Source: an uncultured Clostridia bacterium
GTDB taxonomy: Bacteria > Bacillota > Clostridia > Oscillospirales > Acutalibacteraceae
NCBI GenBank assembly: GCA_945874765.1
Contig: CAMCHQ010000019.1
Location: 1 to 33,601, forward strand
Reading direction: 5' to 3'
DNA: 33,601 bases
Positions 14,414 through 22,724 of this stretch are shown piece by piece (the first letter of the stretch is position 1; each line of letters begins with the position of its first letter). The translations under genes and the position numbers were made by a program. The notes under the pieces were generated by a model that saw only the letters and a list, made by a program, of their open reading frames with translations, was not told the DNA's origin and ran no database searches.

Positions 14414-14828
14414 CGTACTGCGCCTCCCTTATCTTTTTATAAATAACCGTTTTAACCTCAAAAAAGAAAAAGCGGTCGTTGTTGTACCTTGTAAAAAGGT
14501 CCTTGTTTTCCTTATAGTAAGCTTTCATCTGCTTTCTTGTAATTTCAGTGAAATTATATGCCTTTTTAATCTTTTCGCTTTCGCCTGCAAAGTCGAGTTT
14601 TAATCTTGTAAGCTCGAAATTGAGATATGCGGGATATGAAAAATGAGTAAGACCGTACACGGTTTCACCCTTTTCAAGCTGTGCTTTTCTCTTTTCGTTT
14701 TCTTTGTCGCATCTCTTTTTTACACCGTCAAGGCTGTCATCATCAATAAGCCCGAGTGTTTTTGAAAATGCAAGGCAGGCAAGAGCATACTTTTTTTCTT
14801 CTTCGTTTTCAAAAAGAAATGTATTCAT
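14376..14828 (-). CDS. Small all-helical protein coupled to the beta-helix gene
   Basis: 150 residues, highly charged and predicted helical, without signal peptide or membrane span. Sequence such as NFTEITRKQMKAYYKENKDLFTRY and IREAQYDEEINNILRK recalls the SurA/trigger-factor-like helical domains of foldases. Characterised GH136 enzymes depend on a helical partner (LnbY in bifidobacteria, or a separate or fused helical N-terminal part in Clostridia), so a dedicated folding subunit for the overlapping beta-helix gene is the attractive reading. The 38-base overlap implies translational coupling and balanced amounts. It is first in the operon; AAGGAGA precedes ATG 14828. I cannot name the family with certainty. 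Confidence 0.55.
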   Translation of the reverse strand: MNTFLFENEEEKKYALACLAFSKTLGLIDDDSLDGVKKRCDKENEKRKAQLEKGETVYGLTHFSYPAYLNFELTRLKLDFAGESEKIKKAYNFTEITRKQMKAYYKENKDLFTRYNNDRFFFFEVKTVIYKKIREAQYDEEINNILRKFD

Positions 14829-14876
14829 AGCCGTTCTCCTTTTGATTTAAAAAGTAAATTTTGTATCATTTGTTAT

Positions 14877-14905
14877 ATAATACTTATTTTTAGATATTAT
14901 TGCAA
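14877..14905 (-). promoter_or_regulatory. Promoter of the glycan operon
   Basis: On the minus strand TTGCAA (14900-14905), 17-base spacer, TATTAT (14877-14882), about 49 bases before ATG 14828. It would drive the helical protein, beta-helix protein and GH112 genes together. Confidence 0.65.
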
Positions 14906-14969
14906 GCGTATTTGAATTTTTGATTATTTTGTACTATAAAAAGTGAATATTGTAGTCTTGAAAAATGTA

Positions 14970-14999
14970 TTCGACTTTTATATCGATTTGCTATATAAT
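14970..14999 (+). promoter_or_regulatory. Promoter of sbcDC
   Basis: TTCGAC (14970-14975), 18-base spacer, TATAAT (14994-14999), about 30 bases upstream of the sbcD ATG. Confidence 0.6.
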
Positions 15000-15028
15000 G
15001 GAATTATCAAAATTAATGGGGTAATGAT

Positions 15029-16168
15029 ATGAAATTTATTCATCTTTCCGATTTGCATATAGGCAAGCGTGTAAACGAGTTTTCAATGCTTGAAGAACAA
15101 CGTTATATTTTGCTTAAAATTCTTGAAATAATAGAAGAAGAAAAGCCCGACGCAGTGCTTATTGCAGGTGACGTTTACGATAAATCTCAGCCGTCGGGTG
15201 AAGCGGTTAAACTGCTTGACGAGTTTATTTTCAGGCTCTCAAATATGCCTCTTTCCGCTTTTATTATCAGCGGTAATCACGACAGCGCCGAGCGCCTTGC
15301 ATTTGGGTCGAGAATTATGGAAAAGGCCAATATTTTTATATCTCCCGTCTATGACGGAAATGTTCAAAAGCATACACTTGATGACGAGTGGGGAGAGGTG
15401 AATATATTTATGCTCCCGTTTATTAAACCCGTTAATGTAAGGCAGGCTTTTCCCGAAGAGGAAATAAATTCTTATACGGATGCAATAACAACGGCAATTT
15501 CAAAAATGGACGTTGACGAAAGCAAGAGAAATATTATTTTATCCCACCAATTCGTTACCGGTGCAATTAAGTGCGACAGCGAGGAAATCAGTCTCGGCGG
15601 TACGGATAATGTGGATGTAAGCGCTTATGATAAGTTTGATTATGTCGCTTTGGGTCATATTCATTCTCCGCAAAAACTTATACGGGATACTGTCAGGTAT
15701 TCGGGCACTCCGCTTAAATATTCTTTTTCCGAATGCAGGCATAAAAAGAGTGTTACCGTTGTTGAAATGGGTGAAAAAGGCGACGTTCAAATCAGGCTTA
15801 TTCCGCTTGTTCCAAGGCGTGATTTGGTTGAAATTGAGGGCAAATACGATGAACTTATGAGTAAAGATTTTTATGATAAACTAAATCATAAAGAGGACTA
15901 CTATCATATCACCCTGACTGATGAAAACGACGTTGTCGACGCTCTTTCAAAACTGAGATGCGTTTATACAAATATTATGAAACTCGACTATAACAACACC
16001 CGAACGAGAAATGCGCTTACTGTCGAAAAGGCAGAAAATGTTAAGGATAAATCCCCGTTAGAAATTTTTGAGGAACTTTACTGTAAGCAAAACGGCAGTG
16101 AAATGGGCGAAGAACAGACACGGTATATGCAAAACGTTATTGAAAATATTTGGGAGGGTGAGCAATGA
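15029..16168 (+). CDS. sbcD: SbcD nuclease subunit
   Basis: 379 residues. Calcineurin-like phosphoesterase motifs appear in order: DLHIG (Asp8, His10), GDVYD (Asp48), GNHDS (Asn83-His84-Asp85), ILSHQF and ALGHIHSPQ. These coordinate two Mn ions in the Mre11-type nuclease that cuts hairpins and protein-blocked DNA ends. Length is normal. The stop overlaps the sbcC start by four bases (ATGA), so the two subunits are coupled. A hairpin-processing nuclease is relevant in a window rich in palindromic repeats, though the neighbourhood is probably coincidence. Confidence 0.95.
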   Translation: MKFIHLSDLHIGKRVNEFSMLEEQRYILLKILEIIEEEKPDAVLIAGDVYDKSQPSGEAVKLLDEFIFRLSNMPLSAFIISGNHDSAERLAFGSRIMEKANIFISPVYDGNVQKHTLDDEWGEVNIFMLPFIKPVNVRQAFPEEEINSYTDAITTAISKMDVDESKRNIILSHQFVTGAIKCDSEEISLGGTDNVDVSAYDKFDYVALGHIHSPQKLIRDTVRYSGTPLKYSFSECRHKKSVTVVEMGEKGDVQIRLIPLVPRRDLVEIEGKYDELMSKDFYDKLNHKEDYYHITLTDENDVVDALSKLRCVYTNIMKLDYNNTRTRNALTVEKAENVKDKSPLEIFEELYCKQNGSEMGEEQTRYMQNVIENIWEGEQ

Positions 16169-18927
16169 GACCTTTAAAAATCACAATGTCGGCATTCGGC
16201 CCGTATGCTAAAGAAGTCACTCTTGATATGCAAAAACTCGGCAAAAGCGGAATATATCTTATCACGGGTGATACCGGCGCAGGCAAGACTACGATTTTTG
16301 ACGCAATTTCCTATGCTCTTTACGGTGAAGCCAGCGGAAATTACAGGGAAAATACAACTCTTCGTTCAAAATATGCAAGTGCAGACACACCCACTTTTGT
16401 AGAACTTGAATTTGAATATAATAACGAGATTTATAAAATTAACCGCAACCCCGAATATTTAAGACCGACTAAAAGGGGTGAGGGATTTACCAAGCAGGGT
16501 GCAAATGCCGAACTTATTATGCCCGACGGTACGGTTATAACCAAAATCAAAGAGGTAACGGCAAAGGTTGAGGAGATAATCGGCGTTGATAAAAACCAAT
16601 TTTCTCAAATTGCAATGATTGCGCAGGGGGATTTCAGGAAACTTCTCAACTGCGAAACAAGCGAACGTGGCAAAATATTCAGAAAGATTTTCAAAACTGA
16701 GCCTTATCATAATATTGAGCTTAAACTTTCAAGCCTTTTTAATGAGTTGAGGCGAAACCGTGATGAGGAAAAGAGGGGGATTGAGCAGTATATCGATCAG
16801 CTTACGTGCTCAAAAAACGATACGCTTTCTCTTGAACTTGAAAAGGCGAAAAAAGGCGAGATGCTTTGCGATGACGTTATAAAACTTGCAAATGACATTA
16901 TCGATAAGGATAAGTCTGAATATGACAAGGTTCAATCAAGTCTTGGAGATTTAAACGAAGAAATCAAGAAAATAAATTCAAGTATTGACCTTTATGAAAA
17001 TCAAGAGCAAACGAAGAAAAAATACGCCGAAGCCTGTGCAAATTTTGAAAAGCTGAAAGCAAAGCGTGACGAGTGTGAAAAAGCGTACGCTTCAGCCGAG
17101 GCGCAAAGGGGAAAACTTGACGGATTAACAAATAAAATCAATCTGATAAATTCAAAAATGCCAAAGTTTGACGAACTTAAAAATCTTGAAAAAGATATTA
17201 AAGAAAAGACGTTAAGCGTAGAAAAATGCAGTAAATCACTTGAATATCTGACGCAGGAAAAAGAAAGACTTGAAAAGGAAATTGATGAAAAATCAAAGAC
17301 TTTTGAAAAGGTAAAGGGTGCAGACGTACTTGTTCAAAAACTGTCAACTCAAAAGGTTGAATTAAATGATAAATCGCAGTCACTTAAAGAACTTAAAGCC
17401 GAGATTGACAGGTGCATAGATGAAAAAAACAAGCTGAAAAAGGCGCAGGATTTTGCAAAGTCTGCTTTGGATGAATATAACGCTTTTGAAAATGAATATA
17501 ACAAAAAATATACAGCATTTTTCAACGAGCAGGCAGGAATAATCGCAGATGAATTAAAAGACGGCGAGCCTTGTCCTGTTTGCGGTTCTACCTCTCATCC
17601 CGCTTTGGCGAAAAAAAGCGAAAATGCACCTAGTCAGGCGGACGTCGATAATGCGCAGAAAATTGCTAAAAAAGCGCAGGATAAAGCAAACGAGGCAAGG
17701 GATAATGCGTCGGCGCTCAATTCAAAAGTCGCTGAAATTGCCGCTAATGTTAAGCTGAAAGCAAAAAAGCTTTTCGGCACCGACGCAGATATTCGTGAAA
17801 ATTACAACAGCCATATTAATGCTTTGAAAAAGGAGTATCAAGATACTGTATCTTCGCTTGAAAAAGCAAACGAAAATCTTGCCGTTTATCAAAAATTAGA
17901 TGAGGAAATTCCGAAACTTAGGGAAAAGCAGAAATCTCTTTCAGATGAAATATCAACGCTCAACACCCAAAAAGCGAGTGACAAATCGGCTTTGAAAGAA
18001 AATACAAAACGCTTAACCTCTCTTAAAAGTGAGCTTGATTTTGAAAATCGTGACCTTGCAATTGATAAGATAAAAGAATATACAGCTCTTTCAAATGATA
18101 TCAAAGATACCATTGATAAAAGCAAAAAGGCTTTTGATGATATTAAATCAAGATTCGATACATTAAACGGCACAAAATCAAGCCTTGAAAATGCGCTTAA
18201 AGAGTTTAAGGAAATAGATATTGCCATTCTTAAAGAAAAATCTAAAAAGTTTGATGAGGATAAAACAGAACTGGACGAAAAGGCAAAAGTTCTTTATTCC
18301 CGCATTGATAACAATAAGTTGCTTTACGATAATATTTGTGAAAAAAGCGATACTTTAAACGAATACGATAAGAAATTTGTTTGGCTTAAATCACTCAGCG
18401 AAACGGCGAACGGCGATATATCCGGCAAGGAAAAAATCACGCTTGAAACTTTCGTTCAAATGACTTATTTTGATTCCATTATAAGAAAAGCCAATATCAG
18501 ACTTTTGACTATGAGTGACGGTCAATATGAGCTGGTGCGCAGAAGTGACGCCGAAACGCTGAAGAAAAACGAGGGCTTGGCTCTTGATGTTATCGACCAT
18601 TTCAATGCCTCTTCAAGAAGCGTCAGCACGCTCTCGGGCGGTGAATCGTTTATGGCTTCTCTCTGCCTTGCACTCGGTCTTTCGGATGAAATTCAGTCCT
18701 CAAACGGCGGAATTAAACTTGATACAATGTTTGTTGACGAGGGCTTCGGCTCTCTTGACGGTGAGGCGCTTGACCGTGCCCTTTCCGCTTTAACTTCTCT
18801 TTCTCAGGGCAACCGCCTTGTGGGTATAATTTCTCACGTTGACGCATTGAGCGACAGGATAGACAATAAAATCGTTATCACTAAGGACAGAATAAGCGGC
18901 AGTCACGCACAAATTGTTTGCGAATAA
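16165..18927 (+). CDS. sbcC: SbcC ATPase subunit
   Basis: 920 residues. The N-terminal Walker A is GDTGAGKTT near residues 35-43. Two very long coiled coils flank a zinc hook CPVC near residue 470. The C-terminal half has the ABC signature STLSGGESF near 820 and Walker B with FVDEGFGSLD near 855. This is the Rad50-type partner of SbcD; ATP binding opens and closes the complex and admits DNA ends to the nuclease. Slightly shorter than E. coli SbcC (1048) because the coiled coils are shorter. Coupled to sbcD by the ATGA overlap. Confidence 0.96.
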   Translation: MRPLKITMSAFGPYAKEVTLDMQKLGKSGIYLITGDTGAGKTTIFDAISYALYGEASGNYRENTTLRSKYASADTPTFVELEFEYNNEIYKINRNPEYLRPTKRGEGFTKQGANAELIMPDGTVITKIKEVTAKVEEIIGVDKNQFSQIAMIAQGDFRKLLNCETSERGKIFRKIFKTEPYHNIELKLSSLFNELRRNRDEEKRGIEQYIDQLTCSKNDTLSLELEKAKKGEMLCDDVIKLANDIIDKDKSEYDKVQSSLGDLNEEIKKINSSIDLYENQEQTKKKYAEACANFEKLKAKRDECEKAYASAEAQRGKLDGLTNKINLINSKMPKFDELKNLEKDIKEKTLSVEKCSKSLEYLTQEKERLEKEIDEKSKTFEKVKGADVLVQKLSTQKVELNDKSQSLKELKAEIDRCIDEKNKLKKAQDFAKSALDEYNAFENEYNKKYTAFFNEQAGIIADELKDGEPCPVCGSTSHPALAKKSENAPSQADVDNAQKIAKKAQDKANEARDNASALNSKVAEIAANVKLKAKKLFGTDADIRENYNSHINALKKEYQDTVSSLEKANENLAVYQKLDEEIPKLREKQKSLSDEISTLNTQKASDKSALKENTKRLTSLKSELDFENRDLAIDKIKEYTALSNDIKDTIDKSKKAFDDIKSRFDTLNGTKSSLENALKEFKEIDIAILKEKSKKFDEDKTELDEKAKVLYSRIDNNKLLYDNICEKSDTLNEYDKKFVWLKSLSETANGDISGKEKITLETFVQMTYFDSIIRKANIRLLTMSDGQYELVRRSDAETLKKNEGLALDVIDHFNASSRSVSTLSGGESFMASLCLALGLSDEIQSSNGGIKLDTMFVDEGFGSLDGEALDRALSALTSLSQGNRLVGIISHVDALSDRIDNKIVITKDRISGSHAQIVCE

Positions 18928-18960
18928 TTTTAACGCAGTTTGCAACTACTGCGATTTTGC

Positions 18961-18989
18961 TTTACTTTATTTTCCCAAAGTGCTAATAT
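18961..18989 (+). promoter_or_regulatory. Promoter placing the MATE start at +1
   Basis: TTTACT (18961-18966), 17-base spacer, extended -10 TGC-TAATAT (18984-18989). The expected transcription start, about seven bases on, falls at the ATG at 18997, suggesting a leaderless mRNA. No Shine-Dalgarno motif lies between the -10 and the ATG. Confidence 0.5.
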
Positions 18990-18996
18990 ATCCCTT

Positions 18997-20334
18997 ATGA
19001 AACAGGTAGATTTAACAACAGGAAAAATTAAAAATAAACTTTGGGCTTTTGCGCTTCCTTTAATGTTTTCAAATCTTTTGCAGCAGCTTTATAACCTTGT
19101 CGATACGTGGGTAGTGGGACGTTTCGTAGGCTCAAATGCTCTTGCGGCGGTCGGTTCGGCTTATACGCTTATGACCTTTTTGACGTCGATTATTATAGGC
19201 CTTTGCCTCGGTGCAAGCGCTTTTTTCTCAATGGCTTACGGTCAAAAGGATATTGAAAAATTAAAAAATGCGAAATTTTTGTCCGTGTCGCTTATAGCTT
19301 TTGTGAGTGTGATTATTTTCGCCGTTGTCTTTTGGCAGTGTGATAATATCATTTCTCTTTTGCAGGTGCCAAAGGAAATAGCAGGGGATGAACGTGTATA
19401 TTTGATGTGCGTTTTCTTCGGCATTTTTGCAACGTTTATATATAATTACTATTCAAATTTTCTTCGTGCAATAGGCAACAGCAGTGCGGGTCTTGTCTTT
19501 TTGGCGGTCAGCGTGGTGTTGAATGTTGTGCTTGATTTGTATTTTGTCGCATTTCTTAAATTGGGAATTAAGGGGGCGGCGCAGGCAACCGTTATTTCTC
19601 AATATGTGTCGGCTTTTTGCATAGCGCTTTATTCGTATTTAAAATATCCTTTATTGCGAATTAAAAGAAATAATATTAAATTTGATAAGCCTGTTTTGAA
19701 AAATATTTTGTCGCTTTCCGTTTTCACTTGCTTGCAGCAATCCGTTATGAATTTGGGCATTTTGGCAGTGTCGGGTATCGTCAACAGTTTCGGTGCAAGC
19801 GTTATGTCCGCCTTTGCCGTTGCGGTTAAAATCGATACACTCGCATATATGCCCGTGCAGGATTTCGGAAATGCTTTTTCCACCTTCGTTGCGCAAAATT
19901 ACGGCGCCGGTAAAAGGGAAAGAATTAAAGACGGAATAAAGGTATCTTTATTAAACGTTGCAATTTTCTGCGTCGCAATAAGTGTGATTGTGTGTGCGCT
20001 TGCACCCGAGTTTATGAAGATATTTATTAATTCAAATGAACTCGAAATTATAAATATCGGCACTCGGTATTTGAGAATTGAGGGCGCTTTTTATATCGGT
20101 ATCGGCATTTTGTTTATGCTTTACGGATACTTTCGTGCAGTCAATAAACCGCTTATGTCCGTTTGGCTTACGGTCATTTCTTTGGGACTTAGGGTTTTGC
20201 TCTCCGCTTTTCTTTCAAAGATTGCTTCAATAGGCGTTTTGGGCATTTGGATAAGTATTCCTATAGGCTGGTTCGTTGCCGATTTTGTCGGAATAATATA
20301 TTATCTTTTAAGCGAAAAAAGACGAGTTGAGTAG
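18997..20334 (+). CDS. MATE-family multidrug/metabolite exporter
   Basis: 445 residues from ATG 18997 (MKQVDLTTGKIKNKLWAFALPLMFSNLLQQLYNLVDTWVVGRFVG), the standard N-terminus of the clostridial MATE/NorM-DinF branch. Twelve membrane spans are recognisable in two homologous halves, the second beginning near the segment with QNYGAGKRERI. MATE proteins export cationic drugs or metabolites with Na+ or H+ antiport. A frame opens earlier at a TTG (18940), but those residues do not resemble the family. Unlike almost all neighbours it has no ribosome site. Its stop lies inside the following terminator hairpin. Confidence 0.9.
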   Translation: MKQVDLTTGKIKNKLWAFALPLMFSNLLQQLYNLVDTWVVGRFVGSNALAAVGSAYTLMTFLTSIIIGLCLGASAFFSMAYGQKDIEKLKNAKFLSVSLIAFVSVIIFAVVFWQCDNIISLLQVPKEIAGDERVYLMCVFFGIFATFIYNYYSNFLRAIGNSSAGLVFLAVSVVLNVVLDLYFVAFLKLGIKGAAQATVISQYVSAFCIALYSYLKYPLLRIKRNNIKFDKPVLKNILSLSVFTCLQQSVMNLGILAVSGIVNSFGASVMSAFAVAVKIDTLAYMPVQDFGNAFSTFVAQNYGAGKRERIKDGIKVSLLNVAIFCVAISVIVCALAPEFMKIFINSNELEIINIGTRYLRIEGAFYIGIGILFMLYGYFRAVNKPLMSVWLTVISLGLRVLLSAFLSKIASIGVLGIWISIPIGWFVADFVGIIYYLLSEKRRVE

Positions 20335-20350
20335 CCTCAACCCGTCTTTC
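20318..20350. terminator. Bidirectional terminator between the MATE gene and the kinase gene
   Basis: AAAGACG and GTTGAG arms pair with CTCAAC and CCGTCTTT around TAGC. The loop carries the MATE stop codon. It serves the convergent kinase gene, which ends at 20352. Confidence 0.75.
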
Positions 20351-20351
20351 T

Positions 20352-21701
20352 TTATGCGTTTGTTTCGATATTTCTAAGCGTTGTGTGCGTGGTATAAATT
20401 CCGTTTTCACCGCTTGCGTTGTAGTCACCGCCGTGCTTTTGGGCAATTTCTTTAATTATTTTTGTGCCGTTGCCGTGACCTTTTCTTATTTCCTTTTTCT
20501 TGTTTAAAAACGGATTTTTCGTATCAATTCTGATTTGCTTGTCGCTTACGGTTATCGAAAAATCAATTTCTTTTTCATCACATTCCTTTGTTGCGTTGAT
20601 TGCATTGTCGCAAAGGTTTAAAAGTATTCTTGCAAGGTCGATATCTTGAATTTTAACGTCATTTTGAATATCGATATCAATGTTAAAGCTAATTTTTTCC
20701 GCCTTTGCTTCTTTTGATTTTATGTAAAATACGGTGTTTATAATGTCGTTGTTGCAAAGCCTTAAACCGTCAATGTTTGCAAGCTCGTTGTTTGACTGGT
20801 TTAAAATCTCAAGCGCCTGTTCGGTTTTGCCCGATAAAATAAGCTCTTTAGCCGTCAGGTGAATATTTTTGATGTCGTGCTTTACGTGCCTTAAACTTTC
20901 TCTTTCGGCTTTGATTAATTCAATGTTTTGATATTCAATCTCGTTTTTAGTCGATAATACCAAAAGTTCGTCATTTTTTTCATCTGTTTTCCTGATTGCG
21001 TCAACAATGAATATGCTTGCAAAATCGATTATCGCAACTACTGCAAACGTAATGCAAATCAAAATGTTTTGATAAAGCAAATTTGTACTGCTTTTCTCCC
21101 AAAATGCTTTTTGCGTTGCGCTGATAATGATTGGCAAAATATTTGTGATAGGGAATATGTAAAAATAAAGATATTTTGCTTTGAAATCTTTTGCCTTTAT
21201 TTTGAAAAGCCTTAGGAAAAACGATACCGTATATCCTCCGACAAGATATGTCAATGCATTTGAAAGGGTAAGTGCTATTGTCGATTTGTATATCGGTAAA
21301 TTGTCAATTAAATTTTGATATCCCAATTTGCTCCAAATAAAGCTTAAAAATGCGCTTGTGCCAATCCAAATAAGAATATAAATTACGAATATTAAAAGCG
21401 AACCGGTAATTTTGTTTTTCGTTTTCGTATCAATGCTTATTGCAAAAATAACAAATATAAATAAAATCAACAGCGCATAGCTTAATAATGTGAAAATTCC
21501 GTTTTGCTCAGCCAATATTTTGACATATTGATTGATTATGTTCCAAGCCGATACGGATATAAGCGTTGTGATAAGCGTTATAAATGAATTGAATTTGTCT
21601 TTATAAAGCGTGTGAATAATTGTAAAAAGTGCAAAGCCCTTGCAAGTTGAAAGAATTAAAATCCAGATTGAAAAATGGCTTAAATCTATTATTTGTCCCA
21701 T
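20352..21701 (-). CDS. AgrC-like sensor histidine kinase
   Basis: About 449 residues from ATG 21701 (AAAGG lies somewhat far upstream; a TTG at 21722 would add seven residues). Six or seven membrane spans fill roughly residues 10-220. These are followed by the dimerisation/phosphoacceptor helix ESLRHVKHDIKNIHL with its His, then the GHKL ATPase with N box NLCDNAINATKE and G box GHGNGTKII. This is the peptide-sensing AgrC/ComD class that signals to a LytTR regulator, encoded 12 bases upstream. No agrB or agrD peptide-maturation gene is nearby, so the ligand is unknown; the membrane domain may sense another signal. Confidence 0.9.
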   Translation of the reverse strand: MGQIIDLSHFSIWILILSTCKGFALFTIIHTLYKDKFNSFITLITTLISVSAWNIINQYVKILAEQNGIFTLLSYALLILFIFVIFAISIDTKTKNKITGSLLIFVIYILIWIGTSAFLSFIWSKLGYQNLIDNLPIYKSTIALTLSNALTYLVGGYTVSFFLRLFKIKAKDFKAKYLYFYIFPITNILPIIISATQKAFWEKSSTNLLYQNILICITFAVVAIIDFASIFIVDAIRKTDEKNDELLVLSTKNEIEYQNIELIKAERESLRHVKHDIKNIHLTAKELILSGKTEQALEILNQSNNELANIDGLRLCNNDIINTVFYIKSKEAKAEKISFNIDIDIQNDVKIQDIDLARILLNLCDNAINATKECDEKEIDFSITVSDKQIRIDTKNPFLNKKKEIRKGHGNGTKIIKEIAQKHGGDYNASGENGIYTTHTTLRNIETNA

Positions 21702-21734
21702 TTTATTACCGTTGCCTTTCAAACGAAATGTTTT

Positions 21735-22436
21735 TTATATTTCTAAATAGTTTTTGTATTTATCGGTGAGAGATTTGTAATTACTTCTTGAAATTGTAAT
21801 CTGCTCACCGCTTGATAATATGTATTTGTGCCATTTAAAGCCTAATACATAATCAAAATTCACCGCAAAACTTCGACTGCATTGCTGAAAATTAATACCG
21901 CATTTTGAAATTAAATCGGAAAATTTCATTGCCGCTTCAATGCTTTTGCCGTCTTTGAAATATAAAACACTTGATTTATTTTGCGCCTCAATATGTGTCA
22001 CGTCGCTTAAATCGATTGTTTCGTTTATTTTGTTGTGCTCAATTATGATTTTCCTCTTTCGCCGTATTCCGAGATTTTGAATACACTTTTTAAGCGCTTT
22101 TGAAAGTGCTTCTGCGTCCGACCTCGTTTTGTCAAGATAATAAGTCGGTGAGATTTTTGAAATATTGTAAATTTCACCGGGATACGAAGTGAGTATAACA
22201 AGTTCAAACGTAATCGCTATGTCCTTTTCGGCAAATTCGTTTATAGTGTTGATGTCGCCGAGTAAAACGTCAAGAAATAATATGTCTATCTTTTTCGAAT
22301 TTTTCTTGATTTCGTCAATCGTGCTTGTAAGAGTAATTGTGTAATCAACCCCGAATTCTTCGCATTTTTCCTTTAAATCATTATTTAATTTTTGCCTGAA
22401 TATATTGTCATCATCACATATGAAAATATTAATCAT
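21735..22436 (-). CDS. AgrA-like LytTR response regulator
   Basis: 233 residues. Receiver domain: acidic pair FICDDDN near residues 6-11, phosphoacceptor LFLDVLLGD (Asp56) and a conserved lysine in YYLDKTRSD. LytTR DNA-binding domain from about residue 128: KIIIEHNKINETIDLSDVTHIEAQ, CSRSFAVNFDYV and ITISRSNYKSLTDKY. LytTR proteins bind pairs of 9-bp direct repeats about 21 bases apart; exactly such a pair lies upstream of this gene at 22515-22546, so autoregulation is likely. Start 22436 has GAGGAGAAAG upstream. In one operon with the kinase. Confidence 0.93.
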   Translation of the reverse strand: MINIFICDDDNIFRQKLNNDLKEKCEEFGVDYTITLTSTIDEIKKNSKKIDILFLDVLLGDINTINEFAEKDIAITFELVILTSYPGEIYNISKISPTYYLDKTRSDAEALSKALKKCIQNLGIRRKRKIIIEHNKINETIDLSDVTHIEAQNKSSVLYFKDGKSIEAAMKFSDLISKCGINFQQCSRSFAVNFDYVLGFKWHKYILSSGEQITISRSNYKSLTDKYKNYLEI

Positions 22437-22475
22437 ATATCTTTCTCCTCAAAATATATAAAAAATACAAAGGTG

Positions 22476-22503
22476 ATTATATCATAAATACGGTAATATG
22501 TCA
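22476..22503 (-). promoter_or_regulatory. Promoter of the two-component operon
   Basis: On the minus strand TGACAT (22498-22503), 16-base spacer, TATAAT (22476-22481). The direct-repeat operator starts 11 bases upstream of the -35 box. Confidence 0.65.
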
Positions 22504-22514
22504 TCAAATTTCTG

Positions 22515-22546
22515 CATTTCACACCGAAAAACAGTCATTTCACACC
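22515..22546. promoter_or_regulatory. LytTR-type direct-repeat operator
   Basis: CATTTCACACC occurs at 22515-22525 and again at 22536-22546, an exact 11-base direct repeat with a 21-base period. One helical-turn pair spacing of this kind is the hallmark of AgrA/ComE/LytTR sites. It lies between the regulator promoter and a possible promoter pointing the other way. Confidence 0.7.
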
Positions 22547-22588
22547 AAAACTATTTACTTTTTTTCGAAATAATGATAATTTAAAGTA

Positions 22589-22670
22589 GCATTATAAATA
22601 AAAAGAATTGAATGAAGGAAATTCTGGCAAAGAAAAAGAACAGTGAGAATAAAATCTCGCTGTTCTTTTT
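22589..22670 (+). ncRNA. Candidate small transcript divergent from the Agr-like pair
   Basis: Seven bases beyond the operator lies TTTACT (22554-22559), a 17-base spacer and TAATTT (22577-22582) on the plus strand. About 50 bases further a strong hairpin with T-run ends it (22635-22670). No convincing open frame fits; TTG 22609 would give only 12 residues. It may be a regulated small RNA or a tiny signal peptide. The hairpin alternatively just terminates the SDR gene on the minus strand. Confidence 0.3.
22635..22670. terminator. Bidirectional hairpin terminator
   Basis: AAAGAACAGTGAGA (22635-22648) pairs with TCTCGCTGTTCTTT (22655-22668) with one G-T pair, flanked by T and A runs. It can end the minus-strand SDR transcript. 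Confidence 0.75.
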
Positions 22671-22724
22671 TGTGCTGCGGTTTTTAAGATTTATTTCAAA
22701 TTCGTCTTTCGTTTTACTTATTAT

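Noticed and set aside
18940-18996. Upstream TTG start for the MATE gene
   Set aside because: The extra 19 residues are unlike MATE N-termini and the TTG has no ribosome site, while ATG 18997 gives the conserved family start.
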